Shown: positions 20,203 through 29,632 of the stretch, piece by piece
Numbering within the stretch: position 1 is the first letter of the stretch
Layout: the number at the start of each line of letters is the position of its first letter
From: Flavobacteriaceae bacterium
GTDB taxonomy: Bacteria; Bacteroidota; Bacteroidia; Flavobacteriales; Flavobacteriaceae
Length of the DNA stretch: 64,000 nt
Direction: 5' to 3'
Assembly: GCA_031277535.1 (NCBI GenBank)
Contig: JAITMD010000006.1
Coordinates: 248,001 to 312,000, forward strand
Position numbers and translations under genes: made by a program
Notes under the pieces: generated by a model
The model's database searches: none
The model's input: only the letters and a program-made list of their open reading frames with translations
What the model was told of the DNA's origin: nothing

Positions 20203-20640
20203 TTATTTTTTCATAGCGTTTCTTTCATATTGTTTCAATAAATATTTTATCAAATCAGTTGTCGTCAATATTCCTACAAGTACTTTACCTGCCATTACAG
20301 GTAATGCTCTAAAATCTTTTTCTGCTAAAATTTTAGCTACTGATTCAATTGTATCTTCAACTTCTACAGTAATCAAATTCTTTGTCATTACTTGTTCCAA
20401 TGTAAACATATTATACAAAGTCATACCTACTATACTGTCATCATCATTTAGTTCTGCTAAACTAATTCTTGTCAAATCAGTTAAACTCAACATCCCTACT
20501 AACTTTCCGTTTTCTACTACAGGTAAGTGACGTATTTTATGTTTTTTAAATAGAGTATCAGCTGTAGTCAACGAATCAGTAATATTTAATGTTACTATAC
20601 TCGAAGTCATAATTGAAGAAACCAGTATTGAACTTTCCAT
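20203..20640 (-). CDS. CBS domain pair protein
   Basis: A 145-residue protein made of two CBS motifs (about residues 8-62 and 82-138), seen as IMTSSIVTLNITDSL...HLPVVENGKLVGMLSLTDL and VMTKNLITVEVEDTI...ALPVMAGKVLVGILTTTDL. Stand-alone CBS pairs bind adenine nucleotides and regulate partners. No partner gene is adjacent, so its target is unknown. It has its own -7 element at 20667-20674. Confidence 0.9.
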   Translation of the reverse strand: MESSILVSSIMTSSIVTLNITDSLTTADTLFKKHKIRHLPVVENGKLVGMLSLTDLTRISLAELNDDDSIVGMTLYNMFTLEQVMTKNLITVEVEDTIESVAKILAEKDFRALPVMAGKVLVGILTTTDLIKYLLKQYERNAMKK

Positions 20641-20666
20641 AATCTTCTATCTCTATTTGTACATCA

Positions 20667-20674
20667 CAAATGTA
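20667..20674 (-). promoter_or_regulatory. -7 element of the CBS gene
   Basis: TACATTTG on the minus strand, 26 bp before the ATG; no convincing -33. Confidence 0.55.
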
Positions 20675-20840
20675 TTATAGAGAATCTCCATAAAAAATGA
20701 CAAATATCATACTTATTACTTTTTATATAATTTTTGAAAATAATTCTCAAAAGCAAACCTATTATTAGTCATCAAAATCCATTATTCTCAACAAAACACA
20801 CCTAAAAGCAAAAACATCTATTTCTAAACTATATAAAAAC

Positions 20841-20877
20841 AAAAAAAGCATTTATAAGAAATCTTACAAATGCTTTT
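20841..20877 (-). terminator. Terminator after tRNA-Arg
   Basis: AAAGCATTT and TAAGA pair with TCTTA and AAATGCTTT across one mismatch. The A-run on the left is the U-tract on the minus strand. Confidence 0.8.
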
Positions 20878-20892
20878 CAATCATGTTATTTG

Positions 20893-20966
20893 CGTCCGTG
20901 GGAGGTTTCGAACCCCCAACCCTCAGAGCCGAAATCTGATATTCTATCCAGTTGAACTACACGGAC
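20893..20966 (-). tRNA. tRNA-Arg (anticodon TCG)
   Basis: Minus-strand cloverleaf: acceptor GTCCGTG / CACGGAC with discriminator G; anticodon stem TCAGA / TCTGA enclosing the loop TTTCGGC (anticodon TCG, Arg); T arm GGGGGTTCGAAACCTCC. CCA is not encoded. It begins 16 nt after the yqeY stop and is followed by a terminator, so it is likely made from the yqeY transcript. Confidence 0.95.
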
Positions 20967-20982
20967 ATCCTTAATCTATTTA

Positions 20983-21432
20983 TTATTTAGACAATAATGC
21001 TTTTACTATAGTTGATATTGTTTTACCATCTGTTTTCCCAGCTAATTCTTTTGATGCTAATCCCATCACTTGCCCCATTGATCCCATACCTTCAAAAGAT
21101 CCTTCTGCAATAATCTTAGCTACAATTTCTTCTACTTTCTCCACCGATAATTGTTCTGGCAAAAAAGTTTCAATAATTTTAGCTTGTGCCAATTCAGGGT
21201 CTGCTAAGTCAGCTCTACCTTTCTCATTAAAAATAGCTGCACTATCTTTTCTCTGCTTTACTAACTTCTGAAGAATCTTAATTTCCTCTTCTTCTTGTAA
21301 AGCTTCTTGAGCTCCTGATGTCTGAGCTAATAATAACTCTGATTTAACCGCTCTTAATGCTTCTAAAGCTACTGTGTCTTTCGCTTTCATTGCATTTTTA
21401 ATTGCATCCATTATTTGTATCTGTAAACTCAT
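20983..21432 (-). CDS. GatB/YqeY domain-containing protein
   Basis: A 149-residue YqeY-type protein. It has the helical N-terminal part (MDAIKNAMKAKDTVALEALRAVKSEL), RKDSAAIFNEKGRADLADPE, and the small C-terminal domain EGMGSMGQVMGLASKELAGKTDGKTIS shared with the tail of GatB. Its role is unsettled in the family; a link to tRNA amidation is possible. The frame is open to 21456, but a TATATTTG promoter element overlaps that extension, so 21432 (MSLQIQIMD) is the start. tRNA-Arg follows 16 nt downstream. Confidence 0.92.
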   Translation of the reverse strand: MSLQIQIMDAIKNAMKAKDTVALEALRAVKSELLLAQTSGAQEALQEEEEIKILQKLVKQRKDSAAIFNEKGRADLADPELAQAKIIETFLPEQLSVEKVEEIVAKIIAEGSFEGMGSMGQVMGLASKELAGKTDGKTISTIVKALLSK

Positions 21433-21453
21433 AACTGACTTTTTTAATTGCTG

Positions 21454-21461
21454 CAAATATA
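21454..21461 (-). promoter_or_regulatory. -7 element of yqeY
   Basis: TATATTTG on the minus strand, 21 bp before the ATG at 21432. It decides the start codon, since the longer frame begins inside it. Confidence 0.6.
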
Positions 21462-21462
21462 A

Positions 21463-21498
21463 AAAAAACTAATCCAACTGAAAAAACTAATCCAACTG
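21463..21498. repeat. Tandem duplication of 18 bp upstream of yqeY
   Basis: Two exact copies of the unit AAAAAACTAATCCAACTG (21463-21480 and 21481-21498). They cover the region where the yqeY -33 element would lie. Confidence 0.9.
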
Positions 21499-21607
21499 AA
21501 AAAACATTCCTTCTATACTTTTTTTACCTCTTCTCTCAAGATAAACTTTATCTCACATTTTTTCTACACTTGCTAAAATCATTACTCTTATAACTATCTA
21601 CTAATAA

Positions 21608-21642
21608 ACAAAAAGCCTCTTCAAAAGTTATTTTGAAGAGGC
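21608..21642 (-). terminator. Terminator of the dcw cluster (after ftsZ)
   Basis: Twelve-bp stem GCCTCTTCAAAA (21615-21626) / TTTTGAAGAGGC (21631-21642) with an A-run at 21608-21614. Confidence 0.92.
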
Positions 21643-21668
21643 AATATTGTATTTGGAGAATAATTTAT

Positions 21669-23696
21669 TTAATCTACATTATCATGTAAAAAAGAATTAT
21701 TTGATCTAAGAGTAGTTTCATTATTACTATCCACTCCTAAAGTAGTTCTTGATTTTGATGAAGTATCATCTACTTGATTCAAGTCTACACCCATTCTTTT
21801 ATAAGCTGGTTCACGCTCTAAATCAGTTACCTGAGCATTTGAACTATTGAATTTATAATTGAAGTCTTTCATCTTCTTTCTTCTTTCAGCAGCTCTTGTT
21901 CTCAAAGCAAACTCTTCAATACTCATTTCCAAAGGATTAACCTCGTCAATTTCATCTGATTCTTCGTGAGAAACCACTTGAATTGGTTCTATCTCTATAT
22001 CATTTTTTTTTATAGAAAAACTAAATTCTTCTGCAATATCTTCTTGGTGCTTATTTACAGGTTTTGCATCTGTCAATTCACTCTCTTTATCCATATAATC
22101 TTCCAAAGAGAAACGAATTATTTCTTCTTTTTTAGAATGATCTCCAGCAATTACACCTGCTTGTGCATTTCCATATACCTCTGCAGTTACTTCTATTTCC
22201 GCTAATTCCTCATCAAAATGGTAAATAACAGGTTCTTGTACAGCCTTATTAACAACCACAAACTCAGGATCAACAACTCTAATATCTCTTAAATCCTTTA
22301 CCTTATTAATTTTTTCTTCAAAAGGTTTTACATGAGAAATAGTTTCATTCTTAATTTCTTCTTTTGGGGTAACTATTTCGAAAAAAACATCCAAATTAGA
22401 AGCTTGTTCCATCTTTGGTTGTTGTACAATTTCTTTCTCTTCTATAGCAACAGGAGCTTCAAAACCTCCTCCATCTCCAGGAAAATCATCATCCAAGTTA
22501 TATACTCGAATATCATTATCTCCTAAATGATCATCTTCATTCTCTTCTTCCTCAATAATGATAGGTTGCGAAAATCTTAAAGGTTGATCAGGAGTTGAAT
22601 AACTCATTGTTGAAATAGGATTATTCATCGTTAAATCACGAACAACAGTTTGTTCTTCTTCTAATGGATGAATAATGATACGTGGCTCTGCAGAATTACT
22701 TATTGTTTTTTGTTGTTCAATATTAAATCCTGTAGCGATGATTGTTACAGAGATAGCATCTCCTAAAGATTCATCCTCACCAACTCCCATAATAATATTG
22801 GCATTATGACCAGCTTCTGTCTGGATATGATCATTTACTTCACCAATTTCATCAATAGTAATCTCATTTGTACCAGAAACAATAAGAAGTAATACATTCT
22901 TAGCTCCCGTAATTTTATTATCATTAAGCAATGGAGAATCTAACGCATCAATAATTGCATCTTTTGCTCTATTCTCTCCAGAAGCAGTCCCAGATCCCAT
23001 GATAGCAGTTCCACTATCTGATAATACTGTTTTTGCATCTTTCAAGTCGATATTTTGCGTATAGTGATGAGTAATTACCTCTGCAATACCACGGGCTGCA
23101 GTAGATAAAACTTCATCCGCTTTGGAGAAACCGGCTTTAAATCCTAAATTACCATAAACTTCTCTCAACTTATTATTATTAATAACAATAAGAGAATCTA
23201 CTTGTTTACGTAAACGATCTACACCTCTTAATGCTTGTTCTTGTCTAACTTTTCCTTCAAATTGAAATGGAATAGTCACAATCCCCACAGTTAAGATATC
23301 ACGTTCTTTAGACAATTGAGCTATTACAGGAGCTGCTCCTGTACCTGTACCTCCACCCATACCAGCAGTGATAAACACCATCTTAGTATTTGTATCAAGC
23401 ATTTTCTCAATTTCTTCAATACTTTCCAATGCAGACTGTTGTCCTACTTCAGGATTAGCACCTGCTCCTAAACCTTCTGTTAGGTTCATTCCTAACTGAA
23501 TCTTATTAGGCACTGTACTATTTTCTAAAGCTTGTGCATCTGTATTACAAATGATAAAGTCAACACCTTTAATCCCTGCTTTATACATGTGATTAATAGC
23601 GTTACTACCTCCACCACCTACACCAATTACTTTTATAACGTTTGATTGATTTTTTGGTAAATCAAACTTTATTCCTCCGAAATCTGTATTCTCCAT
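21669..23696 (-). CDS. ftsZ: Cell division protein FtsZ
   Basis: Tubulin-like GTPase that forms the division ring. The GTP-binding signature GGGTGTG is at 114-120, and the catalytic-loop region NIDLKDAKTVL is present. The globular part ends near residue 325. What follows is an unusually long (~350 residues) acidic, low-complexity C-terminal region, so the protein is 675 residues against about 380-400 in most bacteria. Such tails are common in flavobacteria. It lies 12 bp after ftsA and closes the cluster. Confidence 0.98.
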   Translation of the reverse strand: MENTDFGGIKFDLPKNQSNVIKVIGVGGGGSNAINHMYKAGIKGVDFIICNTDAQALENSTVPNKIQLGMNLTEGLGAGANPEVGQQSALESIEEIEKMLDTNTKMVFITAGMGGGTGTGAAPVIAQLSKERDILTVGIVTIPFQFEGKVRQEQALRGVDRLRKQVDSLIVINNNKLREVYGNLGFKAGFSKADEVLSTAARGIAEVITHHYTQNIDLKDAKTVLSDSGTAIMGSGTASGENRAKDAIIDALDSPLLNDNKITGAKNVLLLIVSGTNEITIDEIGEVNDHIQTEAGHNANIIMGVGEDESLGDAISVTIIATGFNIEQQKTISNSAEPRIIIHPLEEEQTVVRDLTMNNPISTMSYSTPDQPLRFSQPIIIEEEENEDDHLGDNDIRVYNLDDDFPGDGGGFEAPVAIEEKEIVQQPKMEQASNLDVFFEIVTPKEEIKNETISHVKPFEEKINKVKDLRDIRVVDPEFVVVNKAVQEPVIYHFDEELAEIEVTAEVYGNAQAGVIAGDHSKKEEIIRFSLEDYMDKESELTDAKPVNKHQEDIAEEFSFSIKKNDIEIEPIQVVSHEESDEIDEVNPLEMSIEEFALRTRAAERRKKMKDFNYKFNSSNAQVTDLEREPAYKRMGVDLNQVDDTSSKSRTTLGVDSNNETTLRSNNSFLHDNVD

Positions 23697-23708
23697 ATAC
23701 GTATCGTT

Positions 23709-25151
23709 TTATTCTTGCTTTTCAATAAAATCCTTAATCTTTCTAAAAAAATTCCCTAAGAAACTTGTTTCAAATTTTCCTGCAGTGCTCTGCTCTTCTT
23801 CTACTTCAATCTTCTTAGTTTCTGTAACAGTTGGCTCTACTTTTACTGTTTTCGCTTCTGTTACTACAGGTTCTTGCTCCACTTTTTGCATTGGAGTTAC
23901 CACAGGCTCTTTTGGTAAAGGAGTAGGTTCTGGTGTTACTACTTCTTCCACTAAATTGCTATTAAATGCAACAGCCCCTTTAATCCTATGTTTTTCACTT
24001 TCCATTACTAACCCTACCGCAGTAGCATATAATGGACTTGAAATTTCTAAATTAGAATCACCTGCTAAATGCTCATTTGGATATCCTATACGAGTATCAA
24101 TTCCTGTAATGTACTCTACTAATTGCTTTATATGTTTCAATTCAGAACCTCCTCCTGTCAAAACTATACCAGCAATTAATTTCTTTTGAGGATTTTCATA
24201 TCCATAACTCTTAATCTCTGAGAAAACCAATTGAACAATCTCATCAACTCGAGCATTAATAATTTTAGAAAGATTCTTTAAAGATATTTCTTTAGGCTCT
24301 TTACCTCTCAACCCTGGAATAGAAACAATCTCATTGTCTTTATTCTCTCCTGGCCAAGCTGACCCAAACTTCACTTTTAAAATCTCTGCTTGACGTTCAA
24401 TAATAGAACATCCTTCTTTTATATCTTCTGTAATTACATTTCCTCCAAAAGGTACAACTGCTGTATGACGAATTATACCATCTTTAAAGATTGCTAAATC
24501 TGTAGTACCACCTCCTATGTCAATCAACGCTACTCCTGCCTCTTTCTCTTCCTGACTTAGTACAGCTTCAGCAGATGCTAATGGTTCTAATGTAATTCCT
24601 GATAATTCTAATCCAGCATCTTTTATACAACGACCAGCATTCTTAATCAAAGCAGCTTGTCCTACTACCACGTGAAAGGTAGCTTCCAAACGTGCACCAT
24701 ACATTCCAATTGGTTCTTTTATTCCTGGTTCACCATCAATTTTAAACTCTTGTGGTAAAACATGGATTATTTCCTCCCCTGGAAGCATATTTAACTTCTG
24801 CACCTGATTAATCAACTGTTCAATATCTTTATCACCGATCACCTCGTCAGGATTCTCTCGACTGATATAGTCACTGTGTTGTATACTTCTGATATGTTGT
24901 CCTGCAATACCTACAACTACATTTTTAATCTTGTATCCTGCCTCTGCTTCTGCATCAGCTACTGCATGTTGTATTGATTGTATTGTTTGTGTAATATTAT
25001 TAACAACGCCACGCTTAACTCCTAAACTTTTAGCTTTACCTAAACCTAAGATTTCAAGCTTACCGTACTCATTCTTTTTACCAATCATCGCAACAATTTT
25101 CGTTGTTCCGATATCTAATCCAACAGCTATGTTTTCTTTTTCCATACTCAT
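23709..25151 (-). CDS. ftsA: Cell division protein FtsA
   Basis: Actin-like ATPase that ties FtsZ filaments to the membrane. It begins with VGLDIGTTKIVAMIG (phosphate 1), has IDIGGGTTDLAIF (phosphate 2) near residue 210 and GIVLTGGGSELKHI near 330. A Pro/Val/Glu-rich linker (about 400-455, PEPTPLPKEPVVTP type) joins the core to the C-terminal amphipathic helix FLGNFFRKIKDFIEKQ, which would bind the membrane. Five bp separate it from ftsQ. Confidence 0.97.
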   Translation of the reverse strand: MSMEKENIAVGLDIGTTKIVAMIGKKNEYGKLEILGLGKAKSLGVKRGVVNNITQTIQSIQHAVADAEAEAGYKIKNVVVGIAGQHIRSIQHSDYISRENPDEVIGDKDIEQLINQVQKLNMLPGEEIIHVLPQEFKIDGEPGIKEPIGMYGARLEATFHVVVGQAALIKNAGRCIKDAGLELSGITLEPLASAEAVLSQEEKEAGVALIDIGGGTTDLAIFKDGIIRHTAVVPFGGNVITEDIKEGCSIIERQAEILKVKFGSAWPGENKDNEIVSIPGLRGKEPKEISLKNLSKIINARVDEIVQLVFSEIKSYGYENPQKKLIAGIVLTGGGSELKHIKQLVEYITGIDTRIGYPNEHLAGDSNLEISSPLYATAVGLVMESEKHRIKGAVAFNSNLVEEVVTPEPTPLPKEPVVTPMQKVEQEPVVTEAKTVKVEPTVTETKKIEVEEEQSTAGKFETSFLGNFFRKIKDFIEKQE

Positions 25152-25156
25152 CCTGT

Positions 25157-25894
25157 CTATTTAGTGCATACCACTTGTTGGGTAAACCTAAGATTTATTG
25201 TCTTATAACTATCTACTTCTATTTTTTCATCTATAGTATATTGTACAAACGTTTTGTAATTATTCAACTTTTTCGAGATTTCGTCAAACCCTCCAAAAAT
25301 AATATCATAATTATTAAGTCTGCTCAATAAAACAATCGACTCATTAGACTGAAGAACTATTCCTGTTATATCTTCTTTTAAGAATTCATCTTGATTAATC
25401 AATTCAAGTAGTTCTTTTAATTTATCCTGATCTCCTTTCTTAGGCATCCCTTGTACTAAAGGTACTCGTTCTGCAAAATTAGGCGATAATGGCATTTTAT
25501 TTCCTGTTTCATCCATATAAAATGACCCTCTTTCTGAAACAATACGGCCAATAGCTCTCTTTTGCCATACGTTCACCTTCAATTCTCCATCAATAGACAA
25601 GTAAACTTCTGCATTTCGAATTAATTCGTTTTTTAGAATATCATGTTCTATTTTATGCAAATCGACAGATGCACGTTCCATCGCGTTTAGATTAGGATAA
25701 ATGTTTTTTACTGCTTTTTGAATATCTCCTTCGGTAACAAAGTGCCCTTCGTCTCCTCTAAAATTTACAGCAATCTCTCCAATCGTTCTCTTCTCACTTC
25801 TTTTATTACTGAAAGAAAATAGAAACAGTACAACTCCACAAACTAACAGAATGCGTACATCTACCCATTTAATCTTTCGTAATAACTTTTTCAA
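25157..25894 (-). CDS. ftsQ: Cell division protein FtsQ/DivIB
   Basis: Single-pass membrane protein of the divisome, 245 residues. A basic start (MKKLLRKIKW) is followed by a membrane segment (~13-30), a POTRA-like region (~45-115) and a beta domain. Identification rests on position between murC and ftsA as well as on this architecture, since the sequence is weakly conserved. Spacing to its neighbours is 5 and 13 bp. Confidence 0.9.
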   Translation of the reverse strand: MKKLLRKIKWVDVRILLVCGVVLFLFSFSNKRSEKRTIGEIAVNFRGDEGHFVTEGDIQKAVKNIYPNLNAMERASVDLHKIEHDILKNELIRNAEVYLSIDGELKVNVWQKRAIGRIVSERGSFYMDETGNKMPLSPNFAERVPLVQGMPKKGDQDKLKELLELINQDEFLKEDITGIVLQSNESIVLLSRLNNYDIIFGGFDEISKKLNNYKTFVQYTIDEKIEVDSYKTINLRFTQQVVCTK

Positions 25895-25907
25895 TTTTTT
25901 TTATTTT

Positions 25908-27251
25908 TTATTCTAATTCATTCTTAATTTCTGTAACCATTTCTCCGATATCTCCAGCACCTATGGTTAAAATAACTTCTGCATCTGATTGTTTCAAAAA
26001 AGAAATCAACTCTTCTTTTGCAACCAATACTTTTGTTTTACTCTTTACTTGCTCTAAAAGCGCTGAAGAAGTAATCCCTTCTATTGGCAACTCTCTTGCA
26101 GGATAAATATCTAATAAAACAACGTGATCAAATGTAGATAGCGCCTCTGCAAACTCACTCATAAAATCGCGGGTACGACTAAATAAATGTGGCTGAAATA
26201 CAGCTAATATCTTTTTATCACCATACATTTCATGTACTGCCTGACTTACTGCCTTTATTTCTGTCGGATGATGTGCATAATCATCTATATAAACTAATCT
26301 TTCATTTTTTATCTTATAAGAGAATCTTCTTCTTACTCCCCTAAAACTCTCTAATCCAGTAACCAGTTTACTAACTTCAACTCCATAATTATAAGCCATC
26401 GCAAAAGCTACTAATGCATTTGAAATATTGTGATGTCCTGGTAATCCAAACTTTACATTTTGTACAACCTCTTTTGGAGTAACAATATCAAACACATACC
26501 AGCCATCTTTTACCACTATATTTTCTACTCTATAGTTGGAATCAGCGCCAAAGCCTACTTTTACACCATCTAAATATACAGATTCTGTTGTAAAAAATCT
26601 GCTTTTATCTTCAATCTTATTAGCAAAATCTTTGAATGCCTGTAACATTTCTTCAGCAGTACCAAAAATATCTAAATGATCAGCCTCTGTAGAGGTAATA
26701 CAAGCAGTATCTGGATACAATCTCAAGAACGAACGATCAAACTCATCAGCCTCTACTACAGTTACAGTTTTCCCACTTCCAATCAAATTTGTTTGGTAGT
26801 TTTCAACCACTCCTCCAACAAATGCAGTTACATCAATTCCTGCCTGAAACAACACATGTCCTAAAATACTCGTGGTCGTTGTTTTTCCATGTGTTCCTGC
26901 TACAGCGAAACAATACGTATCTTTAGTAACAATTCCCAACACTTCTGAACGCTTCTTAATTACAAAACCATTGTCTTTGTAATAATTCCATTCTTTGTGA
27001 TCTACAGGAATCGCAGGAGTCACAACTACTAATGTTGATTCTTTTTCTTTATATTCTTCAGCTATTGCTGACAAATTATCTTCAAAATGAATGTCAATTC
27101 CAGCTTCTTTTAATTCATCTGTAAGCTGCGTAGGTGTTTTATCATAGCCAGCTACATCCTTACCTATAAACTTAAAATATCGAGCGAGGGCACTCATTCC
27201 AATACCTCCTATTCCTATAAAATATACGCTCTTTATTTTATCAATTTCCAT
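25908..27251 (-). CDS. murC: UDP-N-acetylmuramate-L-alanine ligase
   Basis: Adds the first amino acid to UDP-MurNAc. The 447-residue protein has the N-terminal GIGGIGMSALAR nucleotide fold, the ATP P-loop GTHGKTTTTS near 118, the EADEFDRSFL motif and YAHHPTE in the C-terminal domain. Two bp separate it from murG, showing tight co-transcription. Confidence 0.98.
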   Translation of the reverse strand: MEIDKIKSVYFIGIGGIGMSALARYFKFIGKDVAGYDKTPTQLTDELKEAGIDIHFEDNLSAIAEEYKEKESTLVVVTPAIPVDHKEWNYYKDNGFVIKKRSEVLGIVTKDTYCFAVAGTHGKTTTTSILGHVLFQAGIDVTAFVGGVVENYQTNLIGSGKTVTVVEADEFDRSFLRLYPDTACITSTEADHLDIFGTAEEMLQAFKDFANKIEDKSRFFTTESVYLDGVKVGFGADSNYRVENIVVKDGWYVFDIVTPKEVVQNVKFGLPGHHNISNALVAFAMAYNYGVEVSKLVTGLESFRGVRRRFSYKIKNERLVYIDDYAHHPTEIKAVSQAVHEMYGDKKILAVFQPHLFSRTRDFMSEFAEALSTFDHVVLLDIYPARELPIEGITSSALLEQVKSKTKVLVAKEELISFLKQSDAEVILTIGAGDIGEMVTEIKNELE

Positions 27252-27253
27252 AT

Positions 27254-28345
27254 CTATTTTTTCATTAAAGCAACTATTTGATCTACAATATCTCTTGTTG
27301 CGTTTGGTAATGCTAATTCCTTTATCTTTTCACTCAACTCTTCTTGTAGGCTACTGCTATTTATCAGATTATTAAATACATTTTCAAACGTGTTCAATTC
27401 ACTTTCCTTTATCATAATAGCCCCTCCTTGTTGTACAATGCTTTGTGCATTTTTTGTTTGATGATCTTCAGCTACATTTGGCGATGGTATAAATACCACT
27501 GGCTTACCTACAATTGCTAATTCCGACACTGATGAAGCACCCGCTCTCGAAATCACAAAATCAGCTGCTGCATATACAAGATCCATTCTCTCTATAAATG
27601 CTTTTACCTGCACACCTTCCTTTTCATATTTTTTATACTCATCATAATACAGTTTTCCACATTGCCATATTACTTGAATACCTTGCTTTTCAAAATTCAC
27701 CAATTGACTCTCGATCAATTGATTTATTCTTCTTGCACCCAAACTACCTCCTAAAACTAAGAGTGTTTTTTTATTCTCATCTAATTCAAAGTATGTTATT
27801 GCTTCACTTCTTTTACTTGATACATCTAACAAATCTTGACGCACAGGATTCCCCGTTTTCACTAATTTATTCGCTGCAAAAAAACGTTCTAAATCATCAT
27901 AAGCAACACAAATCTTATTTGCTTTCTTACCCAATAACTTATTTGTTATACCAGGATAAGAATTTTGTTCTTGTACTACAGTTGGCACTCCCATACTTGC
28001 AGCTACCTTTACAACAGCTCCACTTGCAAAACCTCCTGTACCAATAACAACATCAGGTTTAAACTGCTTTACTATCTTTCTTGACTTCCACATACTTGAA
28101 AGTAATTTGAAAGGAAAAGCTAAATTATCTAATGTCAACTTCCGTTGAATCCCCGATATCCAAAGTCCTTCTATAGGATAACCTGCTTGCGGTACTTTTT
28201 GCATCTCCATTTTATCCTTTGCTCCCACAAACAATATATCTGCATCTGCAAATCGGTTTTTCAACTCGTTTGCTATGGCCAATGCTGGATATATATGTCC
28301 ACCTGTACCTCCTCCACTTATTATGAACTTTGCTTTTTTATTCAT
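27254..28345 (-). CDS. murG: UDP-N-acetylglucosamine-N-acetylmuramyl-(pentapeptide) pyrophosphoryl-undecaprenol transferase
   Basis: Makes lipid II from lipid I on the inner face of the membrane. It has the GT28 features: [13 protein letters not shown] at residues 10-22, GTGGFASG near 100, and [12 protein letters not shown] with [16 protein letters not shown] in the C-terminal UDP-GlcNAc site. The 363-residue length is normal. It lies between ftsW and murC. Confidence 0.98.
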   Translation of the reverse strand: MNKKAKFIISGGGTGGHIYPALAIANELKNRFADADILFVGAKDKMEMQKVPQAGYPIEGLWISGIQRKLTLDNLAFPFKLLSSMWKSRKIVKQFKPDVVIGTGGFASGAVVKVAASMGVPTVVQEQNSYPGITNKLLGKKANKICVAYDDLERFFAANKLVKTGNPVRQDLLDVSSKRSEAITYFELDENKKTLLVLGGSLGARRINQLIESQLVNFEKQGIQVIWQCGKLYYDEYKKYEKEGVQVKAFIERMDLVYAAADFVISRAGASSVSELAIVGKPVVFIPSPNVAEDHQTKNAQSIVQQGGAIMIKESELNTFENVFNNLINSSSLQEELSEKIKELALPNATRDIVDQIVALMKK

Positions 28346-28356
28346 TGTTTATTCTA

Positions 28357-29619
28357 TTATAACAAACTTTCAGTTCTTGTTACTTCAGCTTTTTCATTCT
28401 CTAATCTCTCTTCATAAAAACGAGCTACCATCTCTTGCGTCTTATCAGACTGCTCCAATCTATCTTGTTCCTCTTTATGTATCTCCGATTCTTTTTTCGT
28501 TACACTTAAAATAGCTCCTATTGAAAAACAACTCATCAAAATAGCTGTTCCTCCACTACTTATTAAAGGCAACGCTTGCCCTGTAGTTGGCAATAAGGAA
28601 ACTGCCACTCCCATATTAATCAATGCTTGAAATATGAGATAAAACCCTAATCCTGTAACCAACAACTTTCCAAACAATGTAGGGGCTTTATGTGCTGCAA
28701 TAATAAACCGATAAAACAGCCCTATATACAACATCAACACAAATATTCCGATTCCAATCCCATACTCTTCTACAATAATTGCATAAATAAAATCGGAAGA
28801 AGATTGAGGTAAAAAGTTTTTCTGAATACTCTTACCAGGCCCTACACCTACTATACCTCCTTGTGCAATTGCAATCTTTGCATTCTCTACTTGGTACAAA
28901 TCTTTTGTTCCATCATCAGGCCCTGCAAATCGATCGATTCTACTTATCCAAGTATCTACCCTATTAGGAAACATTCCTGGATATGCCTTAGCCATAAGTA
29001 CAAATATTAATACGAAAGCAATTCCAGCAACCCCAATAGAAAACAAATACTTTTTAGGATAGTTCCCTATAAACATCAAGATACAAACCATAAAGAATAT
29101 CACTGCTGCTGTCGAAAAGTTGGCTGGTAAAATCAGTCCAACTACAATACCTACAGGTAGCCATAACTCCCAGAACGATGGCCAAAACTCCACCACCTGA
29201 TCCTTTATACTTGTTAAGTACTGAGCTACGTACAACAATAACACAATAGCTGCTAACGATGAAGGTTGAAACTGTCCAATAATAGGCACTGTTATCCATC
29301 TACTCGCATTTGCACCATTAATCGTATTCGTCTTCAACAAAGTATAAATAAGCAACACAACTACCAAAGGCATCCCTATAATAGCTACTTGCCTAAAATA
29401 GCGATAACTCACCTTGTGCATCAACCACATCAACACAAATCCTACAATCAAGTGTATAAAGTGTTTGACTAAGTAATATCCTGTTTCTTTTCCAGTACCA
29501 ACAGTATAAACTAAGTTTGTACTGGCACTATATACAGGTAGAAACGAGAATAGGGCCAATAGAATAACTAAAGCCCACATAATCTTATCCCCGTGTAAAT
29601 AAGCAAGTACTTTTTTCAT
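28357..29619 (-). CDS. ftsW: Septal lipid II polymerase FtsW (SEDS family)
   Basis: Polytopic membrane protein of 420 residues with about ten predicted helices. SEDS proteins polymerise glycan strands together with a class B PBP, here encoded nearby. Family landmarks are the GIVGVGPGKSIQKNFLPQSSSDFIYAIIVEEYG region (shown here as a description of residues ~254-285) and the late LPLISSGGTAILMSC stretch. The cytoplasmic C-terminal tail is charged. Confidence 0.97.
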   Translation of the reverse strand: MKKVLAYLHGDKIMWALVILLALFSFLPVYSASTNLVYTVGTGKETGYYLVKHFIHLIVGFVLMWLMHKVSYRYFRQVAIIGMPLVVVLLIYTLLKTNTINGANASRWITVPIIGQFQPSSLAAIVLLLYVAQYLTSIKDQVVEFWPSFWELWLPVGIVVGLILPANFSTAAVIFFMVCILMFIGNYPKKYLFSIGVAGIAFVLIFVLMAKAYPGMFPNRVDTWISRIDRFAGPDDGTKDLYQVENAKIAIAQGGIVGVGPGKSIQKNFLPQSSSDFIYAIIVEEYGIGIGIFVLMLYIGLFYRFIIAAHKAPTLFGKLLVTGLGFYLIFQALINMGVAVSLLPTTGQALPLISSGGTAILMSCFSIGAILSVTKKESEIHKEEQDRLEQSDKTQEMVARFYEERLENEKAEVTRTESLL

Positions 29620-29632
29620 AGCTACTTTTTTC

